Notes: generated by a model not told the origin, from the letters alone. Counted from the stretch's first letter, positions 7,810-17,300 are shown. The stretch: DNA of 60,752 bases from Acidovorax sp. Root219 (GCF_001428665.1 NZ_LMIJ01000010.1:164978-225729), one strand, 5' to 3'. Numbers and translations: made by a program.

Positions 7810-9606
7810 TCAGGCCAGGGCCAGGTCGGTGTCCATCAGCACCTTGCTGCCGGCGCGGGCCGTGCGCATCAGCGTCGCGGTCTCGGGGAAGAGCTTGGCG
7901 AAGTAAAAGCGTGCGGTCTGCAGCTTGGCCTGGTAGAACGGGTCGGTGTTGCCGGCAGCGATCTCGCGCAGGGCGACCTGGGCCATGCGGGCGAACAGGT
8001 AGCCGAACACCAGGTGGCCAGCCACGCGCAGGTAATCCACGGCGGCGGCGCCCACTTCGTCGGGGTTCTGCAGGCCCTTGAAGCCGATCTCGGTGGTGAA
8101 CTTGGTCATCTGGTCGGCCAGGTAGGCGACCGGGTTGATGAACTCGGCCATCTTCTCGTTCACGCCTTCCTCTTCGACCAGCTTGCCCACCAGCTTGCCG
8201 AACTTCTTGAGCGAGGCGCCGTTGTTGCCCAGGATCTTGCGGCCCAGCAGGTCCAGCGACTGGATGGTGTTGGTGCCTTCATAGATCATGTTGATGCGGT
8301 TGTCGCGCACATACTGCTCCATGCCCCATTCCTTGATGAAGCCATGGCCGCCGAAGACCTGCATGCACGCGTTAGTGGCGATGTGGCCGTTGTCGGTGAT
8401 GAAGGCCTTGACGATGGGCGTGAGCAGAGCCACGAGCTCCTCGGAGTCCTTGCGCACCTTCTCGTCGGCGTGGCCGTGGGCCTTGTCCAGCAGCAGCGTG
8501 CAGAAGATCTGCAGTGCCCGGCCGCCTTCGGCATAGGCCTTCGCCGTGAGCAGCATCTTGCGCACGTCGGGGTGCACGATGATCGGGTCGGCATCCTTGT
8601 CCTTGGCCTTGGTGCCCGACAGGCTGCGCATCTGGATGCGGTCCTTGGCGTAGGCCAGGGCGTTCTGGTAGGCCACTTCGGTCAGGCCCAGCGACTGGTT
8701 GCCCACGCCCAGGCGGGCGGCGTTCATCATCACGAACATGGCGGCCAGGCCCTTGTTGGGCTGGCCCACCAGGGTGCCGACAGCGCCGTCGATGGCGATC
8801 TGCGCGGTGGCGTTGCCGTGGATGCCCATCTTGTGCTCCAGGCCGGTGCAGAAGATCGGGTTGCGCTCGCCCAGCGAGCCATCGGCATTGATGTTGAACT
8901 TGGGCACCACGAACAGGCTGATGCCCTTGCTGCCCTTGGGCGCATCGGGCAGGCGGGCCAGCACCAGGTGGACGATGTTGGCGGCCATGTCGTGCTCGCC
9001 GGCCGAGATGAAGATCTTGTTGCCGGTGATCTTGTAGCTGCCGTCGGCCAGGGGTTCGGCCTTGGTGCGCAGCAGGCCCAGGTCGGTACCGCAGTGGGGT
9101 TCGGTCAGGCACATGGTGCCGGTCCATTCGCCGCTGGTGAGCTTGGGCAGGTACAGGGCCTTTTGCGCGTCGGTGCCGTGGGCGTGCAGTGCCTCATAGG
9201 CGCCGTGCGACAGGCCGGGGTACATGGTCCAGGCCTGGTTGGCCGAGTTCATCATCTCGTACAGGCACTGGTTGAGCACGAACGGCAGGCCCTGGCCGCC
9301 GTAGGCGGGGTCGCAGGAGAGGGCAGCCCAGCCGCCTTCGACGTACTTGGCGTAGGCATCCTTGAAGCCCGTGGGGGTCTTCACTTCATGGGTGGCCTTG
9401 TCCAGCACGCAGCCTTCGGTGTCGCCACTGATGTTCAGCGGAAAGGTGACCTCGGCAGCGAACTTGCCGGCTTCTTCGATCACGGCATTGATGGTGTCCA
9501 CATCCACCTCGGCATGGGCCGGCAGGGCCTTCAGTTCGTCGCTGACCTTGAGCACTTCGTGCATGACGAATTGCATGTCGCGCAGGGGCGGCGTATAGCT
9601 GGGCAT
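7810..9606 (-). CDS. Acyl-CoA dehydrogenase with C-terminal extension (FadE/DmdC-like)
   Basis: A 598-residue FAD-dependent acyl-CoA dehydrogenase, of the roughly 600-residue subfamily with a C-terminal extension shared with DmdC. FAD and substrate segments are visible as CLTEPHCGTDLGLL and GNKIFISAGEHD, and the catalytic glutamate lies in MIYEGTNTIQSLDLLGRKIL. It catalyses the first step of beta-oxidation, acyl-CoA to 2-enoyl-CoA. The start codon follows AAGGAGTAA, which is also the end of the upstream TetR gene (5-bp gap), so the two are cotranscribed and probably coupled. A DmdC role would need other dmd genes, which are absent here. Confidence 0.9.
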   Translation of the reverse strand: MPSYTPPLRDMQFVMHEVLKVSDELKALPAHAEVDVDTINAVIEEAGKFAAEVTFPLNISGDTEGCVLDKATHEVKTPTGFKDAYAKYVEGGWAALSCDPAYGGQGLPFVLNQCLYEMMNSANQAWTMYPGLSHGAYEALHAHGTDAQKALYLPKLTSGEWTGTMCLTEPHCGTDLGLLRTKAEPLADGSYKITGNKIFISAGEHDMAANIVHLVLARLPDAPKGSKGISLFVVPKFNINADGSLGERNPIFCTGLEHKMGIHGNATAQIAIDGAVGTLVGQPNKGLAAMFVMMNAARLGVGNQSLGLTEVAYQNALAYAKDRIQMRSLSGTKAKDKDADPIIVHPDVRKMLLTAKAYAEGGRALQIFCTLLLDKAHGHADEKVRKDSEELVALLTPIVKAFITDNGHIATNACMQVFGGHGFIKEWGMEQYVRDNRINMIYEGTNTIQSLDLLGRKILGNNGASLKKFGKLVGKLVEEEGVNEKMAEFINPVAYLADQMTKFTTEIGFKGLQNPDEVGAAAVDYLRVAGHLVFGYLFARMAQVALREIAAGNTDPFYQAKLQTARFYFAKLFPETATLMRTARAGSKVLMDTDLALA

Positions 9607-9611
9607 GGGGG

Positions 9612-10346
9612 TTACTCCTTGGATATGGTGGTTTGGTTGGAAACTTTGCGGCGTGCCGCAGCGGGTGCTGCGGCCACAGGTGCGGATGCCTGCGCGCTGT
9701 AGCGCGCCAGGATGTTGCGAAAGCCCGTGACGGAGCGCGCCATGGAGCCGGGGGTGCGCAGGAAGCGTGCTTCGTAGTGCAGCGCCAGGATCAGGCCGTG
9801 GATCTCGAAGAGCATCTGCTCCTCATTGGTGTCGGAGCGCAGCTCGCCGCACTCCTTGCACTGTTCGATGGCCCGGCGCATGGCGGCCAGCCAGGTGAGG
9901 ACCGAGCTGGCCAGCGCATCGCGCACAGGGCCGTTGCGGTCATCGAACTCGACCGCGCCACTGATGTAGATGCAGCCCGAATCGATCTCGATCGAGGTGC
10001 GCTTCATCCAGTTGTCGAACAACGCACTCAGGCGGCCCACGCCGCGGGGCGCCGACATGGCGGGGTAGAACACTTCCTGCTCGAAGCGCGTGTGGTATTC
10101 GCGGATAACGGAGATCTGCAACTCTTCGCGCGAGCCGAAGTGGGCAAACACGCCCGACTTGCTCATGCCCGTCACATCGGCCAGTGCGCCAATCGACAGA
10201 CCTTCAAGCCCGATGTGCGTGGCCAGACCCAGCGCTGCCTCGACGATCACCGCCTTGGTATGCTGGCCTTTTTGCAGGGCGCGCCCCGTACCGCTGCGAG
10301 CACGGGGGATGCGGGTGACCGCAGGAGAGTCGGAGGTGGCGGGCAT
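9612..10346 (-). CDS. TetR-family regulator of the fatty-acid operon
   Basis: A 244-residue TetR-type repressor. The N-terminal helix-turn-helix is at about residues 30-75 (LEGLSIGALADVTGMSKSG then VFAHFGSREELQ), and the ligand-binding half follows; the basic tail (AAARRKVSNQ) is unusual only in composition. It is the first gene of the operon and ends 5 bp before the acyl-CoA dehydrogenase start. A perfect 12-bp palindrome lies 14 bp upstream of its start codon, so autoregulation and control of the downstream genes are likely. By analogy with other TetR regulators of fad genes the inducer is probably an acyl-CoA, which is inference. Confidence 0.88.
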   Translation of the reverse strand: MPATSDSPAVTRIPRARSGTGRALQKGQHTKAVIVEAALGLATHIGLEGLSIGALADVTGMSKSGVFAHFGSREELQISVIREYHTRFEQEVFYPAMSAPRGVGRLSALFDNWMKRTSIEIDSGCIYISGAVEFDDRNGPVRDALASSVLTWLAAMRRAIEQCKECGELRSDTNEEQMLFEIHGLILALHYEARFLRTPGSMARSVTGFRNILARYSAQASAPVAAAPAAARRKVSNQTTISKE

Positions 10347-10360
10347 GCGTGCAAATAAAA

Positions 10361-10404
10361 ACGAACGTTCGTACTATTCTGCAGCAAATTCGCCCCACTG
10401 CCAA
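10361..10404 (-). promoter_or_regulatory. Promoter and TetR operator of the fatty-acid operon
   Basis: The perfect palindrome ACGAACGTTCGT occupies 10361-10372, between the promoter and the TetR start codon. Read on the minus strand, a -35 TTGGCA (10399-10404), a 17-bp spacer and a -10 CAGAAT (10376-10381) precede it, so the palindrome covers the expected start of transcription. This is the classical arrangement for a TetR-type autorepressor. Confidence 0.7.
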
Positions 10405-10481
10405 AAGCCTCTCCAAAAATAGGGAGACCGCACCAAACTCTGTTGCATCGCAGCGACCTGCGGGCGCTGCGCCAATGGCGC

Positions 10482-11150
10482 TTACTTCTGGATCATCAGC
10501 GCCAGGCTGGCGTCGAGGTGTTCGGTGGGCATGCGGCGAAAGCCCGAGCGTGCATAGCGCTGCAGGCGCCCCAGCGCAAATGCGGTGAGCACGCTGGCGG
10601 CCACCTGGGCATCGACCGTGGGCGTGGCGGATGCTGCGCTGGCCGGCCGCAGGCACTGGCGCAGTGTGGACTCGATGCGATCAAAGAACTGGTTCATGCG
10701 CTGCTGCAGGCGCTCGTGCTCAAACACCAGGGCATCGCCCACCATCACGCGCACCATGCCCGGATTGCGCTCGCCGAACTGCAAAATCACCGCGACGATG
10801 CGGGTCGTCTGGCGCAGGCCCACTTCGGCCGGCTGGTCCGGATCGGGCACGTCGCGACCCGTGATCTGCTGCACGAGTGTGAACACGGACTGCTCGATGA
10901 AATCGATCAGCCCTTCGAACATCTGCGCCTTGCTGGCGAAATGGCGGTACAGCGCGGCCTCGCTGACGGACAGCCGTGCCGCCAGTGCGGCGGTGGTGAT
11001 GCGCTCCGCCCCTGGCTGCTCCAGCATGGTGGCCAGCATTTGCAGGATCTGCACCCGGCGCTCGCCGGGCTTGGGCCGCTTGCGCGCAGCAGGGCTGTCC
11101 CCTGCATCGGCGGTGCTGGCTGGCTCGGGAGGCGTGAAAAGATCGGACAT
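10482..11150 (-). CDS. slmA: Nucleoid occlusion factor SlmA-like (TetR fold)
   Basis: A 222-residue TetR-fold protein resembling SlmA, which binds DNA sites on the nucleoid and blocks FtsZ ring assembly over it. The segments KPGERRVQILQMLATMLE, ERITTAALAARLSVSEAALYR and HFASKAQMFEGLIDFIE are characteristic of the SlmA helix-turn-helix and dimer helix. The start chosen is the ATG for MSDLFTPPEP; the longer reading frame upstream has a different, unrelated composition. It is on the same strand as argB and the two-component genes, with 178 bp between it and the sensor kinase stop. Proximity to argB matches what I recall of betaproteobacterial gene order. Confidence 0.85.
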   Translation of the reverse strand: MSDLFTPPEPASTADAGDSPAARKRPKPGERRVQILQMLATMLEQPGAERITTAALAARLSVSEAALYRHFASKAQMFEGLIDFIEQSVFTLVQQITGRDVPDPDQPAEVGLRQTTRIVAVILQFGERNPGMVRVMVGDALVFEHERLQQRMNQFFDRIESTLRQCLRPASAASATPTVDAQVAASVLTAFALGRLQRYARSGFRRMPTEHLDASLALMIQK

Positions 11151-11328
11151 GCGCAAAGAGGGAGTGAGTACGCCCCGGGGCTGGCAGCCCCAGAGCCCTG
11201 GGGCCTGTGGTCCCCACCACCTGGAATGCATGCCGGGGTAACAGCATGCCCAGTCTGCGGCAGGGCGTAAATCATGTGTGGAAATGATTCTCGCACAGCC
11301 CCTGGGGAGCCCCAGGCAAGCAGCTCCG

Positions 11329-12825
11329 CTAGAGCGGAAACACCACAGTCACCACCAGACCACGGCCTTGCGCGCCGGTGCTCAGGGTCAGCGAGGCGCG
11401 GTGTACGCGGGCAATTTCGTCGGCAATCGCCAGCCCCAGGCCCGTGCCCTCCCCCACCGTGCCCGGCACCCGGTAAAAACGCTGCATCACCCGGGTGCGC
11501 TCGGCATCGGGTACGCCGGGGCCGTCGTCTTCCACCTGCAGGAAAACACGCGGTGGCCCGCTCTTGCCCTGGCGCATGCCGCAGCGGATGGTGACGATGC
11601 CCGAGGGCGGGGTGTACTTGATGGCATTGTCCACCAGGTTCGACAGCAACTCGCGCAGCAGCCAGCCGTGGCCAGTGACGTGCACGGGCTGCACCTCCAG
11701 GCCCAGGTCCAGGCCCTTGCCGGTGGCGGGGTCGAGAAAGGTTTCGAGCAGGGTCTCGCACAGGTCCTTGAGGTCCACGCGCTGCGGTTGCTGGGCATCG
11801 AGGCTGCGCGCATCGGCGCGCGACAGGGCGAGCAACTGGTGCGCCAGCTGCGAGGTACGGCGCGTGGCATTGCGCAGCTTCTCGATCTGGTCCACGCCCA
11901 GCACGATGGCGCCCTGGGTGCGGCCGTCGGTGGACACTGGGCCCTTCTTGTCCAGGCCAGTCGATGGCTGCCGCTGGGGCGCAGCCGCCTTGGCCATCAT
12001 GGCCCAGGCCTCGACCTGGGCCTGCAGGCCTGCGAGCGGCGTGCGCAGCTGGTGTGCGGCGTCGGCCACGAAGCGGCGCTGCCCTTCGGCCTGGGCATTG
12101 ACCAGGGCGAACAGGCGGTTGAGCGAGTGCACGAGCGGCCGCACCTCGGACGGCGAGGAGGCTTCGTCGATGGGACTCAGGTCGCGCGGCGAGCGGTGCT
12201 CCACGGCTTCGGCCAGGTCCACCAGCGGCTTGAAGGCCTGGCGCACAGCCCAGTGGATGGCCAGCGCGGCGGCGGCCACCAGCACCAGGTTGGGCAGCAG
12301 CACGCGCAGCAGCAGTTGCTGGGCCCATTGCTGGCGCGGGTCGGAACCATCGGCCAGGGCCACCACCATCTCGCCGGCCCCCGTGCGCCCGCGCTGCACG
12401 GCAACGCGGTAGGTCACGCCGCCGTACTCCATGCTGTGGAACTCGGGCGCCTGGGTGGTGGGCACGGCGCTGTGCACCCAGTCGTCGCCCAGCAGCAGCT
12501 TGCCCGCAGGGTCGCGCACGCTGTAGCCCGAGAAGCCCGCGTTCTGGCGCAGAAAGTCCTCCAGCGGCGGGGCCAGCAGCAGCAGGGGCGGATCGTTGTC
12601 TCGGATGGCCGGGGCCAGCACCGAATCGGACAGGGCGGGCAGCAGCCTGAGCAGGCGCTGGTCGTGCTGGCCGGCGGCCTCGTCCGCCGAGCGGTAGTCC
12701 AGCCAGACGCCGATGGTCGCCAGCGCGCACAGGGGCAGCACCAGCAGCAGCAGCAAGCGGTTGCGCAGGTCCGAGGTCATGGCACGCAGCCCGGGCCGAC
12801 GCGCAGGAGGGAGCCGGGGTTCCAT
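11329..12825 (-). CDS. Sensor histidine kinase (TctE/QseC-like)
   Basis: A 498-residue membrane sensor kinase. A first transmembrane helix (RNRLLLLLVLPLCALATIGV, residues ~21-40), a periplasmic domain of about 140 residues of the 2CSK type and a second helix near 185 precede a HAMP-like linker. The phosphorylated histidine lies in FVADAAHQLRTPLAGL. ATP-binding boxes are LLSNLVDNAIKYTP, EDDGPGVPDAER and GTGLGLAIADEIA. An insertion of about 35 residues (around AAPQRQPSTGLDKKGP) interrupts the dimerisation region after the H-box. A shorter start 15 codons in is equally plausible. The cognate regulator gene lies 24 bp upstream. Signal unknown; tricarboxylate uptake is typical of TctE relatives. 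Confidence 0.9.
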   Translation of the reverse strand: MEPRLPPARRPGLRAMTSDLRNRLLLLLVLPLCALATIGVWLDYRSADEAAGQHDQRLLRLLPALSDSVLAPAIRDNDPPLLLLAPPLEDFLRQNAGFSGYSVRDPAGKLLLGDDWVHSAVPTTQAPEFHSMEYGGVTYRVAVQRGRTGAGEMVVALADGSDPRQQWAQQLLLRVLLPNLVLVAAAALAIHWAVRQAFKPLVDLAEAVEHRSPRDLSPIDEASSPSEVRPLVHSLNRLFALVNAQAEGQRRFVADAAHQLRTPLAGLQAQVEAWAMMAKAAAPQRQPSTGLDKKGPVSTDGRTQGAIVLGVDQIEKLRNATRRTSQLAHQLLALSRADARSLDAQQPQRVDLKDLCETLLETFLDPATGKGLDLGLEVQPVHVTGHGWLLRELLSNLVDNAIKYTPPSGIVTIRCGMRQGKSGPPRVFLQVEDDGPGVPDAERTRVMQRFYRVPGTVGEGTGLGLAIADEIARVHRASLTLSTGAQGRGLVVTVVFPL

Positions 12826-12849
12826 GGTCGGGGCTGTGAAAGAAGGGGT

Positions 12850-13542
12850 TCAGCCGGCCTGGAGTTCGAGCCGGTAACCGAACCCCCGGATGGAGCGCAG
12901 GGCCACGCCATGCGGCTCCAGCTTGCCACGCAGGCGGGAGACATACACCTCGACCGCGTTGGGCGTGATCTCCTTGTCCCAGCCGGTGAGCGCCTGCAGC
13001 AGCTTGTCCTTGCTGGCGGGCTTGGGCGCATTGATGAGCAGGTACTCCAGCACCGTCCATTCGCGCGGACCGAGTTCGATCACCTGCTCACCGGTATCGG
13101 AGCGGATGCTGGCGCGCCGGCCTGCCGTATCGAGCTCCAGGGGCCCGAAGCTGAGCACGGCGGTGGTGGCAGCCTGCGAGCGGCGCAGCAGGGCGCGCAG
13201 CCGCGCCAGCAGCTCGGGCAGTTCGAAGGGCTTGACCATGTAGTCATCGGCCCCCAGATCCAGCCCCTGCACCCGATCATGCAGGGCATCGCGCGCGGTG
13301 AGGATGAGCACGGGCATCGAAGGGCTGGCCATGTCCGGGCGGCGCAGGCGCCGCGTGAGTTCGAGCCCGTCCATGGCGGGCAGGCCGATGTCGATGATGG
13401 CCGCATCGAAGGATTCGACGCGCAGCACCTCTTCGGCGCGCTCGCCGCTGCCAACCCAGTCCACCGCGTAGCCGGCGTCAGACAGCCCCAGCTTGATGCC
13501 GCTGGCCACCATCACGTCGTCTTCGACCAGCAGCAGTCTCAT
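12850..13542 (-). CDS. OmpR/PhoB-family response regulator (TctD-like)
   Basis: A 230-residue response regulator. The receiver domain starts MRLLLVEDDVMVASGI, with the phosphoacceptor aspartate at D51 in AIIDIGLPAMDG, and the switch lysine in DDYMVKPFE. The C-terminal winged helix (residues ~130-228) includes LGPREWTVLEYLLINAPKP and VEVYVSRLRGKL. It is encoded 16 bp after argB and 24 bp before the kinase gene, so all three may share a transcript. Its targets are not visible in the window. Confidence 0.92.
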   Translation of the reverse strand: MRLLLVEDDVMVASGIKLGLSDAGYAVDWVGSGERAEEVLRVESFDAAIIDIGLPAMDGLELTRRLRRPDMASPSMPVLILTARDALHDRVQGLDLGADDYMVKPFELPELLARLRALLRRSQAATTAVLSFGPLELDTAGRRASIRSDTGEQVIELGPREWTVLEYLLINAPKPASKDKLLQALTGWDKEITPNAVEVYVSRLRGKLEPHGVALRSIRGFGYRLELQAG

Positions 13543-13558
13543 TCCGTCACCAGGACCA

Positions 13559-14449
13559 TCAATGGCTGCGGATCATCGTGCCGTAGGCCTGGTCGGTCAG
13601 GATCTCAAGCAGCATGGCATGGGGTACGCGGCCGTCGATGATGTGCACGGCGTGCACGCCGGCCTTGGCTGCGTCCAATGCGCCGGCGATCTTGGGCAGC
13701 ATGCCGCCGGAGATGGTGCCGTCGGCAAACAGTGCGTCGATCTCGCGCGCTGTCAGGTCGGTGAGCAGCTTGCCCTGCTTGTCCAGCACACCGGGGGTGT
13801 TGGTCAGGAGCATCAGCTTCTCGGCCTGGAGCACGGTGGCCAGCTTGCTGGCGACCACGTCGGCATTGATGTTGTAGCTCTCGTTGTTTTCGCCGAAGCC
13901 GATGGGGCTGATCACGGGGATGAAGGCATCGTCCTGCAGTGCCTTGACCACGCTGGGGTCGATGGAGAGGATGTCGCCCACCTGGCCCACGTCGTGCTCG
14001 ATGCTCGGGTCCTTGGTATCGAGCAGCTTGAGCTTTTGCGCGCGGATCATGCCGCCATCGCGCCCGGTGAGGCCTACGGCCTTGCCGCCGGCCTGGTTGA
14101 TCAGGCCCACGATGTCCTGCTGTACTTCGCCGGCCAGCACCCACTCCACCACTTCCATGGTTTCGGCATCGGTCACGCGCATGCCCTGGATGAACTCGCC
14201 CTTCTTGCCCAGGCGGTTCAGGGCCGTCTCGATCTGGGGACCGCCACCGTGGACCACCACAGGGTTCATGCCCACGAGCTTGAGCAGCACCACGTCTTCG
14301 GCGAAGTCGGCCTGCAGGGCCGGGTCGGTCATGGCGTTGCCGCCGTACTTGATGACAATGGTCTTGCCATGGAACTTGCGGATATAGGGCAGCGCCTGGG
14401 CCAGTATTTCAGCCTTGTCGCGGGGCGCAATCGAGAGAAGATCGGTCAT
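13559..14449 (-). CDS. argB: Acetylglutamate kinase
   Basis: A 296-residue acetylglutamate kinase, the enzyme that phosphorylates N-acetyl-L-glutamate in arginine biosynthesis. Motifs are unmistakable: [14 protein letters not shown] at the nucleotide site, [10 protein letters not shown] at the substrate site, [12 protein letters not shown] and [17 protein letters not shown]. The length (about 296-300) matches arginine-sensitive hexameric enzymes; the N-terminal helix before KTIVIKYGG is present, so feedback inhibition by arginine is plausible. The two-component genes follow within 16 bp. Confidence 0.97.
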   Translation of the reverse strand: MTDLLSIAPRDKAEILAQALPYIRKFHGKTIVIKYGGNAMTDPALQADFAEDVVLLKLVGMNPVVVHGGGPQIETALNRLGKKGEFIQGMRVTDAETMEVVEWVLAGEVQQDIVGLINQAGGKAVGLTGRDGGMIRAQKLKLLDTKDPSIEHDVGQVGDILSIDPSVVKALQDDAFIPVISPIGFGENNESYNINADVVASKLATVLQAEKLMLLTNTPGVLDKQGKLLTDLTAREIDALFADGTISGGMLPKIAGALDAAKAGVHAVHIIDGRVPHAMLLEILTDQAYGTMIRSH

Positions 14450-14613
14450 GGGGGCGTGCCATCAAGAGAAAACGAGGATGCGCAAATTGTGCCGCATTCG
14501 CGGGCCGGTCTGGCAAGCAGTGCCTGCGCGCCGTCCAAGGAACTGGCGCGGCCCATGCCACACCCCTTGCAAAGCCCCCGGGGAAGACGCGAAGCGTCTC
14601 AGGGGCCAGCCGG

Positions 14614-15714
14614 CTATCTACGCAGCCAGTCAGGTACCTTGAAGCGCACGATGGCCAGATAGGCCACCACGTAGCTGATGACGAAAAGCCAGCAGAAACC
14701 CATCAGCACCAAGGTGTTGTTCCAGAACAGGATAGCGGGCACCACGGTGAGCAGCGTGAAGCCCCACAGATAGGGCGAGGTGCGGTTGTTGCGCATGAGC
14801 ACGCGGCGCGACTCGTCGTCGTGGAACACCCCGCGCACGATGCGCCGGTAGATCAGTTGGTGGAAATGCAGGGCGTCGGCCACCCCGGGCGAAACGCCGC
14901 GAACCGCCTTGCGGTAGATCGAGAACACGGTCTCCCAAACCGGGTAGATCAAGAGCAGCATGGGGAACCAGGGAGAGACATCGGCATTGCGCTGTACCAG
15001 GGAGATACTGGCCAGGGCAATGACGACGCCCCATACATAGGCCCCGCCATCGCCGGCAAACAGCATGCCTCGCGGGTAGTTCCACACCAGGAAGCCCCCT
15101 GTGGCGGCGGCGGTTGTGACCAGTAGCGCCGCCAGGGAGCGGTCCCCGACCTGCAGGGCCACGTGCGCCAGGGCCAGGCAGACGATGATGGCGACCATGC
15201 CGGCCAGGCCGTTGTAACCGTCGATGATGTTGAAGGCATGGGGCAGGCCCGCCACGGCCAGCACCACGATGGCCAGGCCCAGCCAGGGGCAGGCCGATAG
15301 CAGCATGTCAACCCAGGGCAAACCGATGCGGGGAACGGAAAGATCCAGCAGGAAGATGGCCAGGAGCCCCGAGGCGCCGGTCAGCGCCAGGCGGTAGCGC
15401 ACGGCCAGCCGCTGGGTCATGTCCTCGGCAATGCCGCCGAGCACGGCAGGCAAGAGCACCAGCAACCAGCTGCCAACCCACCAACCGAGCCGCAGGGAAC
15501 CGGGGTCCCCCAGGAAAGACTGCAGCATGCCCAGGCCCCAGGCGCTTGCCAGGCCCAGCAGCAAGGCTGCGCCCCCCAGGCGCGGTACGTCCCCCATGTG
15601 GAAACGCTGGGGCATGCCATTGCCATACGCAGATGCATGACCCCGCACCCAGCGTACGACGAACCCTGCAGCCATCGCCGCCACCAGAAAACCCACCACA
15701 GACAACCAGATCAT
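14614..15714 (-). CDS. Polyprenyl-phosphate sugar-1-phosphate transferase (WecA/MraY family)
   Basis: A 366-residue integral membrane enzyme of glycosyltransferase family 4, which moves a sugar-1-phosphate from a UDP-sugar to undecaprenyl phosphate, the first step of a lipid-linked glycan. Signature blocks are HMGDVPRLGG near the start, HAFNIIDGYNGLAGMVA, FAGDGGAYVWG and the late ADALHFHQLIYRR. About ten hydrophobic helices are visible. The start chosen is the ATG for MIWLSVVGF. It stands alone between the type I secretion operon and argB. With the Wzm/Wzt locus in the same window it could initiate the surface glycan; that link is inference. Confidence 0.87.
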   Translation of the reverse strand: MIWLSVVGFLVAAMAAGFVVRWVRGHASAYGNGMPQRFHMGDVPRLGGAALLLGLASAWGLGMLQSFLGDPGSLRLGWWVGSWLLVLLPAVLGGIAEDMTQRLAVRYRLALTGASGLLAIFLLDLSVPRIGLPWVDMLLSACPWLGLAIVVLAVAGLPHAFNIIDGYNGLAGMVAIIVCLALAHVALQVGDRSLAALLVTTAAATGGFLVWNYPRGMLFAGDGGAYVWGVVIALASISLVQRNADVSPWFPMLLLIYPVWETVFSIYRKAVRGVSPGVADALHFHQLIYRRIVRGVFHDDESRRVLMRNNRTSPYLWGFTLLTVVPAILFWNNTLVLMGFCWLFVISYVVAYLAIVRFKVPDWLRR

Positions 15715-15910
15715 GAGGCGCCAATCGTAACTGCAGGGACCGTGTCGTTGCGTAACCTCATGTACCCCGGCGTGCCGCCGGTCACACAATCCGTCCGGGC
15801 ACCAGACAATAGAAATGCGTCTCGCTTCGGATGAGGCACGCCGCGAGGAACCTCGCCCACTCGCCAGGGAAGGCAGGCAAGCGAGGCATTTGCGGGGCTA
15901 CGGCTGCGGG

Positions 15911-17296
15911 TCAGAGGGCCAGCCAGGCATTGATTTCCGATACGCTGGCCGCACGCTCATCCCCCGCCAGGGACTGCAGGCGCAGGCGGGAGGCCACGTA
16001 CAGATAGCGGGCCTGGGCCAGATCGCGCAGCGCAGTGGTCTTTTGCTGCTCGGCGTTCAGCACGTCGAGCGTGGTGCGGGCGCCGGCCTTGAACGACATC
16101 TGGTTGGACAGCACGGCCTGCTCGGCCGAGCGCACGGCCTGCTCCAGGGCACTGATGCGCAGTACGCCCTCGGTCATGCCGCGAAATTCGCGGTGCACCC
16201 GCACGCTCAGGTCCAGGCGCGTGGCCTCCAGCAGCTCACGGGCCCGCTCTGCACTGGCGACCGCCTGGCGCACCGTGGAGTTGACATAGCCACCGGAATA
16301 GATCGGAACGGTCAGTTGCAAGCCTATGGACTTGTTGTCATAGCGCGAATTCACGTTGGTCACGCTGTCGCTGCTGTTGCGCGACCACTGCGCCACCGCG
16401 TCCAGTGTAGGCTTGTGCCCGGCCTTGGCCTTGTCGATCTCGAAGGTCGAGGCCTCCAGCCGCGCTCGCAGGGCCTTCACATCAGGGCTGGCCTGCTCGG
16501 CACGGGCAATCCAGTCTTCCACCAGGCTGGGGGTGGGCGCCCCTGGCGTGAAACGCGCCAGATCCAGCCGCGCTAGGGTTCCCAAGGGCTGCCCCGTGAT
16601 GGTCTCCAGCTTGCGGCGGGTGAACTCCACGTTCTGCTGGACTTCGAGCTCCTGCGCATAGGTCAGGTCCAGCCGGGCCTGGGCCTCGTCGATGTCGGTG
16701 CGCGTGCCACTGCCTGCCGCAAAGCCCTTCTTGGCCGCATCGAGCTGGGTGGTGTAGGTGCTTTTCTGCGAGCTGACAAGAGCGAGTTGCTCCTCGGCCA
16801 GCAGGGCTTCGAAGTAGGCTTCGCCCACACGCACCACGAGACTCTGCTCGGCGCTTTCCAGCGTGGCATCTGCATCCTTCACCACCGCCTCGGCCTGCTT
16901 GACCAGCGCGCCGATGAACGGGCGGTACAGCGGCTGGCGAATGGTCAGCCCCTGGTTGCCGCTGTAGTACTTGTTATCTGTCGTGACCGGCTGACCCAGA
17001 ATGTTCTGGGTTTCGCTGGTGAGGTCGTTCTTGTTGCGGCCCGCAGAGAAAGAAACGTTGGGCAGCCGCTGCGCCTTCGCCTGGGGCAGTTGTTCGCGGT
17101 TGGCATCGGCCGCGGCACGCGAGGAGCGGATGGTCGCATCATTGGCCAGCGCGGCCTCATAGGCCTGGCGCAGGTCGATGGACCAGGCGGGCGCGGCCGC
17201 CAGCAGCCCGGCCACGGCAGCGGCCATGCAGGTCAGGCGGGATGCATATCCGCGCCGGGCGCAGCCCGCAGGCAGGATGGCATATTGCAAAGTCAT
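15911..17296 (-). CDS. TolC-family outer membrane channel of a type I secretion system
   Basis: A 461-residue TolC-like protein that forms the outer-membrane and periplasmic tunnel for the ABC exporter. A signal peptide is present (cleavage probably after APAWS). Mature sequence begins IDLRQAYEAALANDATIRSS, the typical TolC repeat start, and the two halves share coiled-coil segments such as LVVRVGEAYFEALLAEEQLALV and the closing ARYLYVASRLRLQSLAG. It is encoded 4 bp after the HlyD-like gene, so it is the last gene of the five-gene secretion operon. Confidence 0.92.
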   Translation of the reverse strand: MTLQYAILPAGCARRGYASRLTCMAAAVAGLLAAAPAWSIDLRQAYEAALANDATIRSSRAAADANREQLPQAKAQRLPNVSFSAGRNKNDLTSETQNILGQPVTTDNKYYSGNQGLTIRQPLYRPFIGALVKQAEAVVKDADATLESAEQSLVVRVGEAYFEALLAEEQLALVSSQKSTYTTQLDAAKKGFAAGSGTRTDIDEAQARLDLTYAQELEVQQNVEFTRRKLETITGQPLGTLARLDLARFTPGAPTPSLVEDWIARAEQASPDVKALRARLEASTFEIDKAKAGHKPTLDAVAQWSRNSSDSVTNVNSRYDNKSIGLQLTVPIYSGGYVNSTVRQAVASAERARELLEATRLDLSVRVHREFRGMTEGVLRISALEQAVRSAEQAVLSNQMSFKAGARTTLDVLNAEQQKTTALRDLAQARYLYVASRLRLQSLAGDERAASVSEINAWLAL

Positions 17297-17300
17297 TGCA

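Noticed and set aside
7297..9702. An 801-codon open frame on the plus strand
   Set aside because: Antisense to the acyl-CoA dehydrogenase gene, with the same biased composition; not a gene.
11173..11191. Terminator hairpin between the sensor kinase and slmA genes
   Set aside because: A 6-bp GGGGCT/AGCCCC stem without a T-tract; common by chance in this base composition.
15771..15786. A further Crp-type site upstream of the sugar-phosphate transferase gene
   Set aside because: On the minus strand it reads TGTGA-N6-GCACG; one half-site is poor and no matching -10 element lies at a suitable distance.
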